Below, piece by piece: positions 35,907-44,834 of a stretch of 64,000 bases of DNA. A program made the translations under genes and the position numbers. Every line of letters begins with the position of its first letter. The stretch's first letter is position 1. The stretch lies in assembly GCA_963842575.1 (NCBI GenBank), contig CAWJGS010000002.1, positions 1 to 64,000 on the forward strand, in the 5' to 3' direction. Under the pieces are notes generated by a model. That model had not been told where the DNA came from. It ran no database searches and was given only the letters and a program-made list of their open reading frames with translations. Origin of the DNA: JACDER01 sp963842575 (GTDB lineage Bacteria > Actinomycetota > Thermoleophilia > Gaiellales > Gaiellaceae).

Positions 35907-36806
35907 ATGCGCCGTGCCGCCGCAATCACGCTCCTGGCCGTCCTGGCCGGAATCGCCGCGGGCTGCGGCGGGGGCGGAGGCGGCAGCTCGACCTCGACGG
36001 GCTCCAAGACCACGTCGGCCAGCTCGTGCACCAAGAAACAGCTGAAGCTGGTCACCGCGAACACGCTCACGATCGGAACCGGCAACCCCGCGTATGCGCC
36101 GTGGTACGAGGGCGGCACGAAGAAGGGCTCGGTCTTCAAGGTCAACGACCCGACGACCGGCCAGGGATACGAGAGCGCCGTCGCCTACGCCATGGCCAAG
36201 GAGCTCGGGTTCACGAAGAATCAGGTCAAGTGGGTCCCCGTCGCCTTCAACCTGACGTTCAAGCCCGGGGCGAAGGACTTCGACTTCGCCATGCAGCAGA
36301 TCTCCTACAACCCGCAGCGGGCGAAGGCGGTCACCTTCAGCAAGCCGTACTTCAACAACGAGCAGTCGCTCGTCGCCCTGAAGGACAAGCCGATCGCGAA
36401 GGCGACCTCATTCTCCGACCTGAAGGACGCGAAGCTGGGCGTCGTCGTCGGGACGACCAGTTACGACTACATCAACGACAACATCAAGCCGACGAACAAG
36501 CCGCTCGTCTATGACACGCTCGACGCCAACGTCGCAGCGCTGAAGGTCGGGCAGATCGACGGCCTGGTCACCGACTTCCCGACCGCTTATTACATCGCGA
36601 ACGTCCAGCTCTCGAACGCGACGCTCGTCGGCCGCTTGCCGACGATCGGCAAGCAGGAGTACTTCGGGGTCACGTTCGAGAAGGGCAATCCGCTCGCTCC
36701 CTGCGTCAACAAGGCGATCGAGGCACTGAAGCAGGACGGGAAGATCCAGAAGCTCGAGCAGCAGTGGATCACGAGCAAGGCCCACGCCCCGCAGATCCAC
36801 CAGTAG
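35907..36806 (+). CDS. polar amino-acid ABC transporter, substrate-binding lipoprotein
   Basis: 299 residues. Lipobox GIAAGC at residue 19 followed by a Gly/Ser linker; the mature domain LTIGTGNPAYAPWYEGG, GYESAVAYAMAKELGF, KDFDFAMQQISYNPQRAKAV, TFSKPYFNNEQSLVAL, ADLKDAKLGVVVGTTSYDY-like FSDLKDAKLGVVVGTTSYDY and IDGLVTDFPTAYYIANV is the PBP type 2 fold of the family 3 (glutamine/arginine) binding proteins. It captures an amino acid outside the membrane. First of three genes; the permease starts within its last 43 bases. Confidence 0.92.
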   Translation: MRRAAAITLLAVLAGIAAGCGGGGGGSSTSTGSKTTSASSCTKKQLKLVTANTLTIGTGNPAYAPWYEGGTKKGSVFKVNDPTTGQGYESAVAYAMAKELGFTKNQVKWVPVAFNLTFKPGAKDFDFAMQQISYNPQRAKAVTFSKPYFNNEQSLVALKDKPIAKATSFSDLKDAKLGVVVGTTSYDYINDNIKPTNKPLVYDTLDANVAALKVGQIDGLVTDFPTAYYIANVQLSNATLVGRLPTIGKQEYFGVTFEKGNPLAPCVNKAIEALKQDGKIQKLEQQWITSKAHAPQIHQ

Positions 36807-37636
36807 CGCCCGGCAGCCGCCGCTCGCGCATACTCGGAGGCGACGGCGGGACGCGTTCGCTCGCCATCGCGACCGCGAGCACGATCGTCTTCTTCGGCGC
36901 GATCGCCGCCATCATCGTGACTTCACCCGGCTGGCCCGAGGTGAAGAAGGCGTTCTTCGATCCGCAGATCTTCGCGGAGTCGTTCCCGGAAATCGCGCAC
37001 GCCTTCCTGCTGAACATCCGCATCTTCCTGATCGCCGAGGCGGTCATCGTCGTGTTCGCGCTCCTGATCGCCGTGCTGCGCAGCCTCCCGGGCCCGGTCT
37101 TCTTTCCCGTACGGATCCTCGCGATCGCTTACACCGACCTCTTCCGTGGAGTCCCGACGATCCTCGTCATCTTCATGCTCGGCTTCGGCGCGCCGGCGCT
37201 CCAGCTCAAATGGGTTCCGAGCTCGCCGCTCTTCTGGGGGATCGTCTCACTCGTCCTCGTGTACTCGGCCTATGTCGCAGAGGTGTACCGGGCCGGCATC
37301 GACTCGGTCCACCCCAGCCAGGAGTCTGCGGCGCGATCGCTCGGGCTCAATCGCGCGCAGTCTCTGCGGTACGTGATCCTCCCCCAGGCGGTGCGCCGCG
37401 TCGTTCCCCCGTTGCTGAACGACTTCATCGGACTGCAGAAGGACTCTGCGCTCGTGGCGCTCATCGGCCCTGTGGAGGCCTTCCGCCAGGCGCAGATCGA
37501 CGAGGCGGCGACGTTCAACTTCACGCCGTATCTGTGCACGGCGATCCTGTTCATCGCCATCACCGTTCCGCTCGCGCGGTTCACAGATTGGCTCGTGGCG
37601 AGGGACCGTCGCCGCCAGCTCGCAGGCCAGCAATGA
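36764..37636 (+). CDS. polar amino-acid ABC transporter, permease
   Basis: 290 residues from a GTG at 36764. Five or six membrane helices (ATASTIVFFGAIAAIIVTS, NIRIFLIAEAVIVVFALLIA, ILAIAYTDLFRGVPTILVIF) and the EAA loop ESAARSLGLNRAQSLRYVIL, which docks to the ATPase. HisM/GlnP family. A long hydrophilic N-terminus (35 residues) precedes the first helix; an internal start is possible but lacks support. The last four bases overlap the ATPase start. Confidence 0.9.
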   Translation: MDHEQGPRPADPPVAPGSRRSRILGGDGGTRSLAIATASTIVFFGAIAAIIVTSPGWPEVKKAFFDPQIFAESFPEIAHAFLLNIRIFLIAEAVIVVFALLIAVLRSLPGPVFFPVRILAIAYTDLFRGVPTILVIFMLGFGAPALQLKWVPSSPLFWGIVSLVLVYSAYVAEVYRAGIDSVHPSQESAARSLGLNRAQSLRYVILPQAVRRVVPPLLNDFIGLQKDSALVALIGPVEAFRQAQIDEAATFNFTPYLCTAILFIAITVPLARFTDWLVARDRRRQLAGQQ

Positions 37637-38388
37637 CCGAGAGCGCGGAGGCCCTGCGGGTCGACGACCTGCACAAGTCGTTCGGCCAGAACGAGGTGCT
37701 GAAAGGGATCAGCCTCGCCGTCGAATCCCACGAGGTCGTCTGCCTGATCGGCGCGTCCGGATCGGGCAAGTCAACCCTCCTGCGCTGCGTCAACCTGCTC
37801 GAGCCGATCGACTCCGGCCGGATCGTCGTGGCCGGCCGCGACGTGACCGAGCGCGGCGTCGACGTGAACAGCGTCCGCCGCGGCATCGGGATCGTCTTCC
37901 AGGCCTACAACCTCTTCCCGCATATGAGCGTGCTGAAGAACGTGACGCTCGCGCCGCGGAAGGTGCTGGGGCTGCCGCGCGACGAGGCGGAGGCGCGCGC
38001 GAAGGAGCTGCTCGCCCGCTTCGGGCTCGCCGACAAGCAGGACGAGTATCCCGACCGGCTCTCCGGCGGCCAGCAGCAGCGCGCGGCGATCGTGCGCGCG
38101 CTCGCGATGAAGCCGAGCCTCCTGCTGCTGGACGAGGTGACGAGCGCTCTCGACCCGGAGCTCGTCGCGGAGGTGCTCGAGGTCATCCGCGAGCTCGCCG
38201 AAGGCGGCATGACCATGCTGATCGCGACGCACGAGATGGCCTTCGCGCGGGACATCGCGAGCCGCGTGTGCTTTCTGGACGCGGGCGTGATCCTGGAGGA
38301 AGGCCCTCCGGAGCAGATCCTCACCGCGCCGCGCGAGGAGCGGACGCGCCAGTTCCTCGAGCGATTCATCGAAGCGGGGAGGCTGTAA
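37633..38388 (+). CDS. polar amino-acid ABC transporter, ATP-binding protein (GlnQ type)
   Basis: 251 residues, ATG at 37633. Walker A LIGASGSGKSTLLRCVNLLE, Q-loop VFQAYNLFPHMSVLKNV, signature DRLSGGQQQRAAIVRALAMK, Walker B LLLLDEVTSALDPELV, switch His in MLIATHEMAFARDIASRV. Energises uptake by the two preceding gene products. The operon ends here; the 270 bases that follow carry no gene, only the promoter side of the tRNA-Ser pair. Confidence 0.94.
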   Translation: MTESAEALRVDDLHKSFGQNEVLKGISLAVESHEVVCLIGASGSGKSTLLRCVNLLEPIDSGRIVVAGRDVTERGVDVNSVRRGIGIVFQAYNLFPHMSVLKNVTLAPRKVLGLPRDEAEARAKELLARFGLADKQDEYPDRLSGGQQQRAAIVRALAMKPSLLLLDEVTSALDPELVAEVLEVIRELAEGGMTMLIATHEMAFARDIASRVCFLDAGVILEEGPPEQILTAPREERTRQFLERFIEAGRL

Positions 38389-38658
38389 CTACCGGTTTGA
38401 CATAAGCCGCCGCGACTGAAACACTCAGGCCGACTGCGGAAGTAAAAAGGTCGAGGCGTTGGCAGTGCGCGCTGAGCATCGGCCAGTCAGCCATAACGGG
38501 CCCTGCGCTCCCATGATGCGTGAACCCGTGTGCAGGCGCGCACTGCGAACGCCTTGGTCTTTCCCTGCCTTGAATCCTGGCCCACGCTACGACTATTCCG
38601 GGGGCCTGTCAAGACCTGACCAGAACCGGCCAGGCAGTGCGCTATCCTGGCTGCGCCC

Positions 38659-38749
38659 GGAGAAGTGGCCGAGTGGCTGAAGGCGGCGCCCTGCTAAGGC
38701 GTTAAGGGGGTAATTACCTCCTTCGAGGGTTCGAATCCCTCCTTCTCCG
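38659..38749 (+). tRNA. tRNA-Ser (anticodon GCU)
   Basis: GGAGAAG/CTTCTCC acceptor with G73, D-arm TGGCCGAGTGGCTGAAGGC, anticodon stem GCGCC...GGCGT around CTGCTAA, long variable arm (TAAGGGGGTAATTACCTCC) and T-arm GAGGGTTCGAATCCCTC. 91 nt. Confidence 0.93.
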
Positions 38750-38752
38750 CTT

Positions 38753-38771
38753 CGCCGTCTGTGTGACGGCG
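38753..38771 (+). terminator. hairpin between two tRNA-Ser genes
   Basis: CGCCGTC and GACGGCG form a perfect 7-bp stem with loop TGTGT, filling the gap between the tRNAs. Could be a terminator or an RNA processing signal. Confidence 0.5.
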
Positions 38772-38774
38772 CTC

Positions 38775-38863
38775 GGAGGGGTGGCAGAGCGGTCGAATGC
38801 GGCGGTCTCGAAAACCGTTTCGGGCCGTTAGGTCCGACGAGGGTTCAAATCCCTCCCCCTCCG
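38775..38863 (+). tRNA. tRNA-Ser (anticodon CGA)
   Basis: GGAGGGG/CCCCTCC acceptor with G73, anticodon stem GCGGT...ACCGT around CTCGAAA, long variable arm, T-arm GAGGGTTCAAATCCCTC. 89 nt, in tandem with tRNA-Ser(GCU). Confidence 0.93.
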
Positions 38864-38939
38864 CTCCACTAGCCGCAATCCCGCTCCACGAGCCAGGTTG
38901 CGGCTACTGGGGGCTCTACTTCCAGGTGGCGGCCGGAGG

Positions 38940-39686
38940 CTATCCGAGCAAAGAGCGGTGTAGCGCCTGCGTTTCGGGCGATGGCATCGACCCAAGCTCT
39001 TCGCGCAGGCGGCGCCGCAACTCCTCGAACACCAGCAGTGCGCGTGCGCGCTCGCCGCGCTGGGCGAGCGTCTCCATCAGCAGCCGGTAGCCGGTCTCGC
39101 CGTATGGCGAAGCGGCGATGAGCGCGCGCGCCGTCCGCTCGGCGGTATCAAGCTCCGACCCGCCGATCCGCAGGCTCGCAAGGGCAGCGAGCTCCATCGA
39201 CCGCTCCAACCGCCGTTCGAGCACGCCGCGTGTCTCTGCGACCCAGTCCGCGTCCTCCCCCGGCAGAAACCCACGTGAGGCGATGTGCTGCCCGATCCGC
39301 GCGGCGACCCACGCGCTTGGCCAGTCACCGCGAACGACCGCCCCTTCTGCTCGATGCAGTGCCTCGCCCGCCGCTTCGAAGTCGATCCAGGCGCCATCTT
39401 CGAGGACGAGCCGCATCTCGCTTCGACCCTCGAGCGTGTCGTGACCGAGCGCGCGCCGTAGCTTCGAGAGCAGCGCGCTCAGCGCCGAGTCGGCGCCGTC
39501 GGGAAGGCCGTCATGCCACAACGCGTCGAGCAGCGTGGGGCGCGGCGTGGGCCGAAGCCGGTTGAGGGTGAGGAACACGAACAGCAGGCGCCCTTGCCGG
39601 CCCGGCAGCGCGCCGTCGACTCGGGTTCCCCGGACTCTTGCGACCACGCGTCCGCAGACGTGGATCCGCGTCCCAGCTTCTCCCAA
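38940..39686 (-). CDS. SARP/BTAD-type transcriptional regulator
   Basis: 248 residues. N-terminal winged-helix half: PGRQGRLLFVFLTLNRLRPT, LLDALWHDGLPDGADSALSA, LLSKLRRALG. C-terminal bacterial transcriptional activation domain: AERTARALIAASPYGETGYR, LLMETLAQRGERARALLVFE, ELRRRLREELGSMPSPET. This is the AfsR/SARP short form. Regulators of this kind often switch on secondary metabolism in actinobacteria, but this one is 17 kb from the polyketide genes and the link is only a guess. Confidence 0.85.
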   Translation of the reverse strand: MGEAGTRIHVCGRVVARVRGTRVDGALPGRQGRLLFVFLTLNRLRPTPRPTLLDALWHDGLPDGADSALSALLSKLRRALGHDTLEGRSEMRLVLEDGAWIDFEAAGEALHRAEGAVVRGDWPSAWVAARIGQHIASRGFLPGEDADWVAETRGVLERRLERSMELAALASLRIGGSELDTAERTARALIAASPYGETGYRLLMETLAQRGERARALLVFEELRRRLREELGSMPSPETQALHRSLLG

Positions 39687-39742
39687 GGTTGCACCAAGAT
39701 ACAGCGGTTTTCATGCGTCTACCACAACCGAGGAGGTTCCCG

Positions 39743-39901
39743 ATGACGAAGGTGATCAATTGCGAGTGCGGAGAAGTCCTCCGCGCGGAGGACGACGACG
39801 AGCTCGTTCAGGCCGTTCAGCGACACGTAGCGGAGGCGCATCCCGACCTGGTCGGGAAGATGACGCGCGACGACATCCTCGCGATGGCCGAAGAGGCATA
39901 G
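39743..39901 (+). CDS. DUF1059 family small protein
   Basis: 52 residues; ATG at 39743 with GAGGAGG upstream. MTKVINCECGEVLRAEDDDE, LVQAVQRHVAEAHPDLVGKM, then a short helix. The CxC near the start and the HVAEAH pair form the likely metal site of this widespread family of unknown function. Confidence 0.8.
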   Translation: MTKVINCECGEVLRAEDDDELVQAVQRHVAEAHPDLVGKMTRDDILAMAEEA

Positions 39902-40074
39902 CGGACACACAAGTCCGCAAGCCGCACCTCCCACGCAAGAAGGAGGGATCGATGAGAAGTGCTCCGAGTCGGGGTCGCGTGCCAGTGGGAGTAGTCAGAA
40001 GGCATCGGCGTCACGGCGCGACCTCCAGTGGCGGAGCATGCGAGGGCGGCCCCGGCCTGCCATACGATGACGCG

Positions 40075-40548
40075 ATGGGACAGCTGATTCTGGCGCCGGG
40101 CGAAGGACTGTCGGTCGAGAATCCCATGGGTGGACTCTTCACCTTCAAGATCACAAGCGACGAGAGCGATGGCGCTCTCACTGCTATAGAGACGTTCATC
40201 GTGCGGCCGGAGGGTCCGCCGCTCCACGTCCACGACCAAGACGAGGTGATTTACACCCTCGAAGGCTCTCTTCGCGTGAAGCTCGGCGACACCCTCCGAG
40301 AGGCGCCAGCCGGATCGTTTGTCTTCATCCCGCGGGGCACGGCGCATACCTGGCAGAACGTCGGCGCTGAACCGCTGCGCTTCTTCGCGACCATCATGCC
40401 AGCGGCAGTTGCATTCGAAGAGTTCTTCAAGCGCTATGCGCAGCTGCCGGCCGAGCAGCGCGGCGTCGAGGCCTTCGCACGTCTCGCGACCGAGACGAAG
40501 GCATTTGAGGTGGTCGGTCCGCCGCTCGCGGAGTCAGATCCGCTATGA
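40075..40548 (+). CDS. cupin-domain protein
   Basis: 157 residues, ATG at 40075. Cupin motif 1 GPPLHVHDQDEVIYTLEGSL (His, His, Glu) and motif 2 PAGSFVFIPRGTAHTWQNVG (His) are complete. The C-terminal helix AVAFEEFFKRYAQLPAEQRG is typical of small soil cupins. Binds a metal; enzyme activity unknown. The frame is open upstream, but the start chosen gives the expected length. Confidence 0.82.
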   Translation: MGQLILAPGEGLSVENPMGGLFTFKITSDESDGALTAIETFIVRPEGPPLHVHDQDEVIYTLEGSLRVKLGDTLREAPAGSFVFIPRGTAHTWQNVGAEPLRFFATIMPAAVAFEEFFKRYAQLPAEQRGVEAFARLATETKAFEVVGPPLAESDPL

Positions 40549-40576
40549 CGCGATCGAGGACCGTGCGCTCACGCTG

Positions 40577-40999
40577 ATGAGCTTGGACGAACTCCTCGAT
40601 CGCTACCACCGTGCTGCCGATGCCTTCTCGCGCGGCGATCCCGCACCGGTAAAGGAGCTCTATTCGGAGGCGGACGACGTGACGCTCGCGAACCCATTCG
40701 GGCCGGCACGTCTCGGCCGCGAGGCCGTTCTGCGCGCGCTCGACTACGCATCGAGCCGCATGAGTGACGGCCAGGTGGTCGGTTTCGATGAGATCGCGCG
40801 CTACACGAGCCGCGAACTCGCGACGATCCTCGAGGTCGAACACTGGCATGCCAGGATCGGCGACCGCGACTCCGTCGAGCCGTTCGACCTTCGCGTGACA
40901 ACGACGTTCCGCCACGAGAGCGGCGAGTGGAAGATCGTCCATCGGCACGCCGATCCAATCTCCACAGAGGACGATTCAGGCGCGCTGCGGACGTCGTAG
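40577..40999 (+). CDS. SnoaL/NTF2-like protein
   Basis: 140 residues, ATG at 40577, 28 bases after the cupin. MSLDELLDRYHRAADAFSRG, DPAPVKELYSEADDVTLANP, VTTTFRHESGEWKIVHRHAD fit the NTF2-like ketosteroid-isomerase fold (DUF4440/SnoaL). Often an accessory or hydrolase-like protein. Likely co-transcribed with the cupin. Confidence 0.78.
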   Translation: MSLDELLDRYHRAADAFSRGDPAPVKELYSEADDVTLANPFGPARLGREAVLRALDYASSRMSDGQVVGFDEIARYTSRELATILEVEHWHARIGDRDSVEPFDLRVTTTFRHESGEWKIVHRHADPISTEDDSGALRTS

Positions 41000-41114
41000 A
41001 TGCTGATCCTCGCGATCCATCAAACGCCAAGCCTGACGCAGGAGAAGTACGAAGAACAAAGTCCCCCCAGACGACAACCGTGCCGATCGTCAGGCGAACG
41101 GGGCTCCACGCTCG

Positions 41115-41777
41115 ATGCGTGACCGAGCCTCGTCAGCGGCGAAGAGCGCGAGCGTCAGCGCTCGGAAGGCGAGCGGGCGGCTTTTCGAGGCCGTCGGCGG
41201 GCTTGCCGACAAGGCGATCGACCGCGTCCTGCTCACCAACAAGCGCATCAGTTCGGCCGCCGAGGGCAAGCAGATCCTCGCAGGCGAAGCCGACACGGAG
41301 GCGCTTGCAGGCGACATCCAGAGGGTTGTCGTACTCGCCGTGCCCGTCGTTCGCAGACTGGCTCGCGGCGCCCGTTTCACAAAGGTGCCGTGGCTGATGG
41401 TTGCCTCGAGCGCCGTTTCAATCGGGATCGGCGTGCGCACAGGTGTGCGGGAGCTGCAGGTGCTAGCTTCGCTAGTAGCTCAGCGGCTCGAGCAGGCTAC
41501 CGGTGAGCCCAGCGACCCAGCGCTGGTGAAGAAGCTGGCGATCGATCTCTACCTCGATCCGAAGCGCACTCCTGAGCTGCCCGACGACAGGCTGCGCCTC
41601 GTTCGACTCACGCGCAAATGGGTGTTGAGTGGAGCCTTCGGCCGAAAGACATCGAAGCGCGCCGCGAGCGCCCTCGAAGCTGGCGAGCGACTCGACGCGG
41701 TCGCGCTTTCCGCGCGCTGGGCCGCGGTGCGTCGGCGTCGGGACGACTTGCCGACAAACGAACGCGTCCACCGATGA
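41115..41777 (+). CDS. hypothetical protein, possibly membrane-associated
   Basis: 220 residues, ATG at 41115. One stretch VPWLMVASSAVSIGIGV may be a membrane helix; the rest is basic and helical (RLFEAVGGLADKAIDRVLLT, KKLAIDLYLDPKRTPELPDD). No family recognised. It stands upstream of a tail-to-tail truncated DUF2252 gene. Confidence 0.55.
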   Translation: MRDRASSAAKSASVSARKASGRLFEAVGGLADKAIDRVLLTNKRISSAAEGKQILAGEADTEALAGDIQRVVVLAVPVVRRLARGARFTKVPWLMVASSAVSIGIGVRTGVRELQVLASLVAQRLEQATGEPSDPALVKKLAIDLYLDPKRTPELPDDRLRLVRLTRKWVLSGAFGRKTSKRAASALEAGERLDAVALSARWAAVRRRRDDLPTNERVHR

Positions 41778-41824
41778 AGCCTCGGCCGGGTCCCCTACGA
41801 GCCACCGGCGGGACTCCGACCGAA

Positions 41825-42902
41825 GGCCGTTCATTGGCAGCGTGAGCTCTCGCAAGCGTCCAGCCGCAGATCTCGCCGTAGATCTCGAACAGGTGCGGCG
41901 GCATCAACTCGACGCGCGCCGAGCTCTTCGCATCCCAGAGCTGGCGGATGTAGTAGTCGCGCTCCACCCCGTCCTCGCCGACGGCGCGCCCCCAACCGAG
42001 CATCCTGTCGCTCGTCGGCCTGCATCATCCGCTGGCCCTCGACCACCCGCTGCCCGTGCCCGGAGAACTCGCTCTTGCCGAGGAACGGCTCGAGCACGGA
42101 AGCCTGCGCCTCCTTGAACTGGAGGAAGAGCGGGTCGTCCTCGTCGCGGCCGAGCATGAACAGGATCCAGGCGCGCTGGCCGACGCTGCCGACGCCGACG
42201 ACCTTCCGCGCAGCATGCGTGTAGTGGTAGCGCTCGAGCAGCATGCGGCGGTCGTGCGGCAGCGTGTGCCGGTACGAGCGGACGAACTGCTGCATGGTCT
42301 CCACCAGCCCGAGGTGATCGTCGTCGGGCAGGATGTCCTCGACCGGCACGATCAGCGGCGGGTCGCTGATGATGCGGTGCTCGCCGTCGACGATGTACGT
42401 CAGCTTGTTGAACGCGCGGACGTTGTCCTTCGCGTGCGCGCTGGCGATGTCGCGCTCGAATTCCTTCAGCTCCTTGGCCGTCACTTCCTTGGCCCAGCGC
42501 TCGTCCAGATCGGTCATGTCGAGGCGCACGTACCAGAGGTCCATGTTTCGCATCGCCGCGAAGCTCGCCATCGCAGTAGCGGTACTCGCGCACGGTCGCC
42601 ATCACCGCCGCGCGGCGGACCGCCTCGTCGAAACCTCGCTCCCTGCCTGCGACCTCGAAACTCGCTGCGAGGCGCTTCAGATCCCACTCGAACGGGCCCG
42701 GCAGGGTCTCGTCGAAGTCGTTGACGCTGAAGACGATCCTCCGGTCGGGCGCGGCGAAGCTCCCGAAGTTCGAGAGATGCGCATCGCCGCAGAGTTGGGC
42801 GTGCAGGCCCGTGCGCGGCGTCACGGCGAGGTCGGCCGCCATCAGATAGGCGCCGCGTCCGCAAGCTCGCTCGGAGGCCTCGCTCCAATAAGCCGCGTTC
42901 AC
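41825..42902 (-). pseudogene. DUF2252 protein, truncated at both ends and frameshifted
   Basis: Core of the kinase-like DUF2252 family in three frames: LAVTPRTGLHAQLCGDAHLS, NFGSFAAPDRRIVFSVNDFD, ETLPGPFEWDLKRLAASFEV, then (from about 42570) YVRLDMTDLDERWAKEVTAK, YHYTHAARKVVGVGSVGQRA, WILFMLGRDEDDPLFLQFKE, then (from about 42000) ERDYYIRQLWDAKSSARVEL and YGEICGWTLARAHAA. The usual first 80-100 residues (before SPFAFYRGAA-like) and the last 60 are absent. So it is a real relic, not only a sequencing problem. Confidence 0.72.
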
Positions 42903-43079
42903 AACCTATGTGCCGGCAGGACACCTAGCTATTCGTACTTGGCACCCGGCGGGAACTGCTTTTCGGACTTAGGGTCATCACCACAGTCGGGTGATGCCGA
43001 ATCCCGCTGCACGGTGCTTGCGTTGGTACATCGCCGCATTCCCATCGTCACCCGTTCACTCTACGCGTTGGTAAAACGC

Positions 43080-44018
43080 GTGATCATCGCGCAGCACCGA
43101 GGCTACTGCGCCGGAGTCGCGCGTGCGGTCGAGAGCGTCGAACGCGCGCTCGAGATTCACGGGCCGCCCATCTACGTCCGCAAACAGATCGTCCACAACA
43201 CCCATGTCGTCCGCGATCTCGAAGCGCGCGGCGCGATCTTCGTGGAATCAACAGCAGAAGTCCCGAGGGGCGCAAGGCTGGTGCTCTCCGCGCACGGCGT
43301 CGCACCCGAGGTCCACCGCGAAGCCGCCGACCGCGACCTCGCCACGATCGACGCAACCTGCCCACTCGTGAAGAAGGTGCACGTCGAGGTGCGCCGCTTC
43401 GCCGACGCCGGGTACTGCGTGATCCTGGTCGGCCACCCGGCTCATGACGAGGTCGTCGGCACCGCGGGCGAGGCGCCGGGCGCGGTCGTGGTCGTCGAGA
43501 CGCTCCAGCAGGCGCGCGTCGTCGATGTACCCGATCCGGAGCGCGTCGCGTACGTGACGCAGACAACGCTCTCGATTGACGAAACCGCGGAGATCATCGC
43601 TGCGTTGCGCGAGCGATTCCCGACAATCGTCGGTCCGCGGAAAGAGGACATCTGTTACGCGACGACTAATCGCCAGTTTGCCGTGAAGGAGATGCTCGCC
43701 GAGATCGGCGTCCTCCTCGTGATTGGCTCCGGCAACAGCTCGAACTCCAACAGGCTCGTCGGGACGGCGCGGACGGCCGACGTTGTCTCCTACTTGATCG
43801 AGGACGAGACCGAGATCGACGAGACGTGGCTCGAAGGCGTCGAGACCGTCGGGCTCACTTCAGGGGCGTCTGTTCCGGAGAAACTCCTGCTGCGCGTCTG
43901 CGACTGGTTCCGGGAGCGTGGCGTCACCGAGATCGGACCAACCGCTCCCCGTGACGAAGGCGTCTCTTTCGTGCTCCCGGTCGAAGTGGTTCGCGCGCCG
44001 GAACAGTCGGCGGCCTGA
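43080..44018 (+). CDS. ispH: 4-hydroxy-3-methylbut-2-enyl diphosphate reductase (IspH)
   Basis: 312 residues, from a GTG at 43080 (TTG at 43068 is possible). Fe-S ligands: HRGYCAGVARAVESV, IDATCPLVKKVH, EDICYATTNRQFAVKE; substrate-site GSGNSSNSNRLVG, VHNTHVVRDLEARG and SAHGVAPEV. Last step of the MEP isoprenoid pathway, giving IPP and DMAPP from HMBPP. Full length. No other MEP gene is near. Confidence 0.93.
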   Translation: MIIAQHRGYCAGVARAVESVERALEIHGPPIYVRKQIVHNTHVVRDLEARGAIFVESTAEVPRGARLVLSAHGVAPEVHREAADRDLATIDATCPLVKKVHVEVRRFADAGYCVILVGHPAHDEVVGTAGEAPGAVVVVETLQQARVVDVPDPERVAYVTQTTLSIDETAEIIAALRERFPTIVGPRKEDICYATTNRQFAVKEMLAEIGVLLVIGSGNSSNSNRLVGTARTADVVSYLIEDETEIDETWLEGVETVGLTSGASVPEKLLLRVCDWFRERGVTEIGPTAPRDEGVSFVLPVEVVRAPEQSAA

Positions 44019-44050
44019 CCGGCTCGCGTCCTACGCGATCAAACGCGCGG

Positions 44051-44371
44051 CTACTGAGCGTCCTTGGCCGGCTGTTCGTCGGGTGCCTGCGCAGGTTCCG
44101 CCACCCTGGCGCGAGTGGGCGCCGCACGAGCGCTCGTCTTCGCCGGCTTCTCGAGCGAGTCCAGGCGCTTCTCGACGGCGGTCACACGGCTGTCGAGCGG
44201 ATCGATCTTGCGGAGCTTCGACGCGGCGTCGCTGAGCCGGTCGCGCACGTCGTCCCGCGTGCCTTCGACAATGCGACGCGGGATCGAGAGGAGCCGACGG
44301 AGCGCGTCTTCGCCCGCGTCGGCGAGACGCGAGATGACGTCCCTGTCCTCTGCTTTCCGCGGCCTCGCCAT
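44051..44371 (-). CDS. coiled-coil/phasin-like protein
   Basis: 106 residues, ATG at 44371. Begins MARPRKAEDRDVISRLADAG, then amphipathic helices LLSIPRRIVEGTRDDVRDRL, SDAASKLRKIDPLDSRVTAV and KRLDSLEKPAKTS, and an Ala/Pro tail APTRARVAEPAQAPDEQPAK. Looks like a phasin- or PHA-granule-type helical protein; low complexity at the end makes homology uncertain. Confidence 0.55.
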   Translation of the reverse strand: MARPRKAEDRDVISRLADAGEDALRRLLSIPRRIVEGTRDDVRDRLSDAASKLRKIDPLDSRVTAVEKRLDSLEKPAKTSARAAPTRARVAEPAQAPDEQPAKDAQ

Positions 44372-44834
44372 TGCCGAGAAGATAGCGCGTTCGGCGTGAC
44401 TTTTGCTCCGCCTACCCATCGCCGACTTCTCCGCGCAGTTCTCTTGCATGGTGCTGGGGTTGCAGGACTTGTTGCCGCCTTGGTTGGGGAAGACGCGGCA
44501 TCAGTTCTCCGCTCAACGCGACGATTTCTATGGCTGCTGGGCTGAACGGACAGCGGACAGCGCCGCGAGTGCTAGTGCGTCATCCTCGAGGCTAGCCCAC
44601 GTTCGCCTCATTGATGCTGATCGCGCCGGCGTGAGCCCGAAGCCCTCTCGACCTACCGAAGTGGGTCGAGCCGATCCTTGGCGCCTACACGCCCGGCACC
44701 ATTTGCCCGCCGCCCTGGTCGGCGCTCTTGTTTCCCGTCAACTCGCGCTAGACAGGCTCCGTTGCTTCGCGCGCCGCCTTTGTGGCGGCGCGCAGGCATT
44801 GGCGACTCGTCGGCGGATTATGTGGGCAGGACAA
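44372..44834. other. intergenic region, no supported gene
   Basis: 460 bases between the coiled-coil protein and the metalloprotease stop. Plus-strand frames such as MVLGLQDLLPPWLGKTRHQF look protein-like for a short distance but lack a ribosome site and fade. It holds the hairpin at 44769 and a small inverted repeat CTCGACC/GGGTCGAG near 44647. Confidence 0.4.
44769..44793 (-). terminator. GC hairpin downstream of the metalloprotease gene
   Basis: GCGCGCCGCC and GGCGGCGCGC form a perfect 10-bp stem with the loop TTTGT, about 40 bases beyond the metalloprotease stop on the minus strand. Confidence 0.65.
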
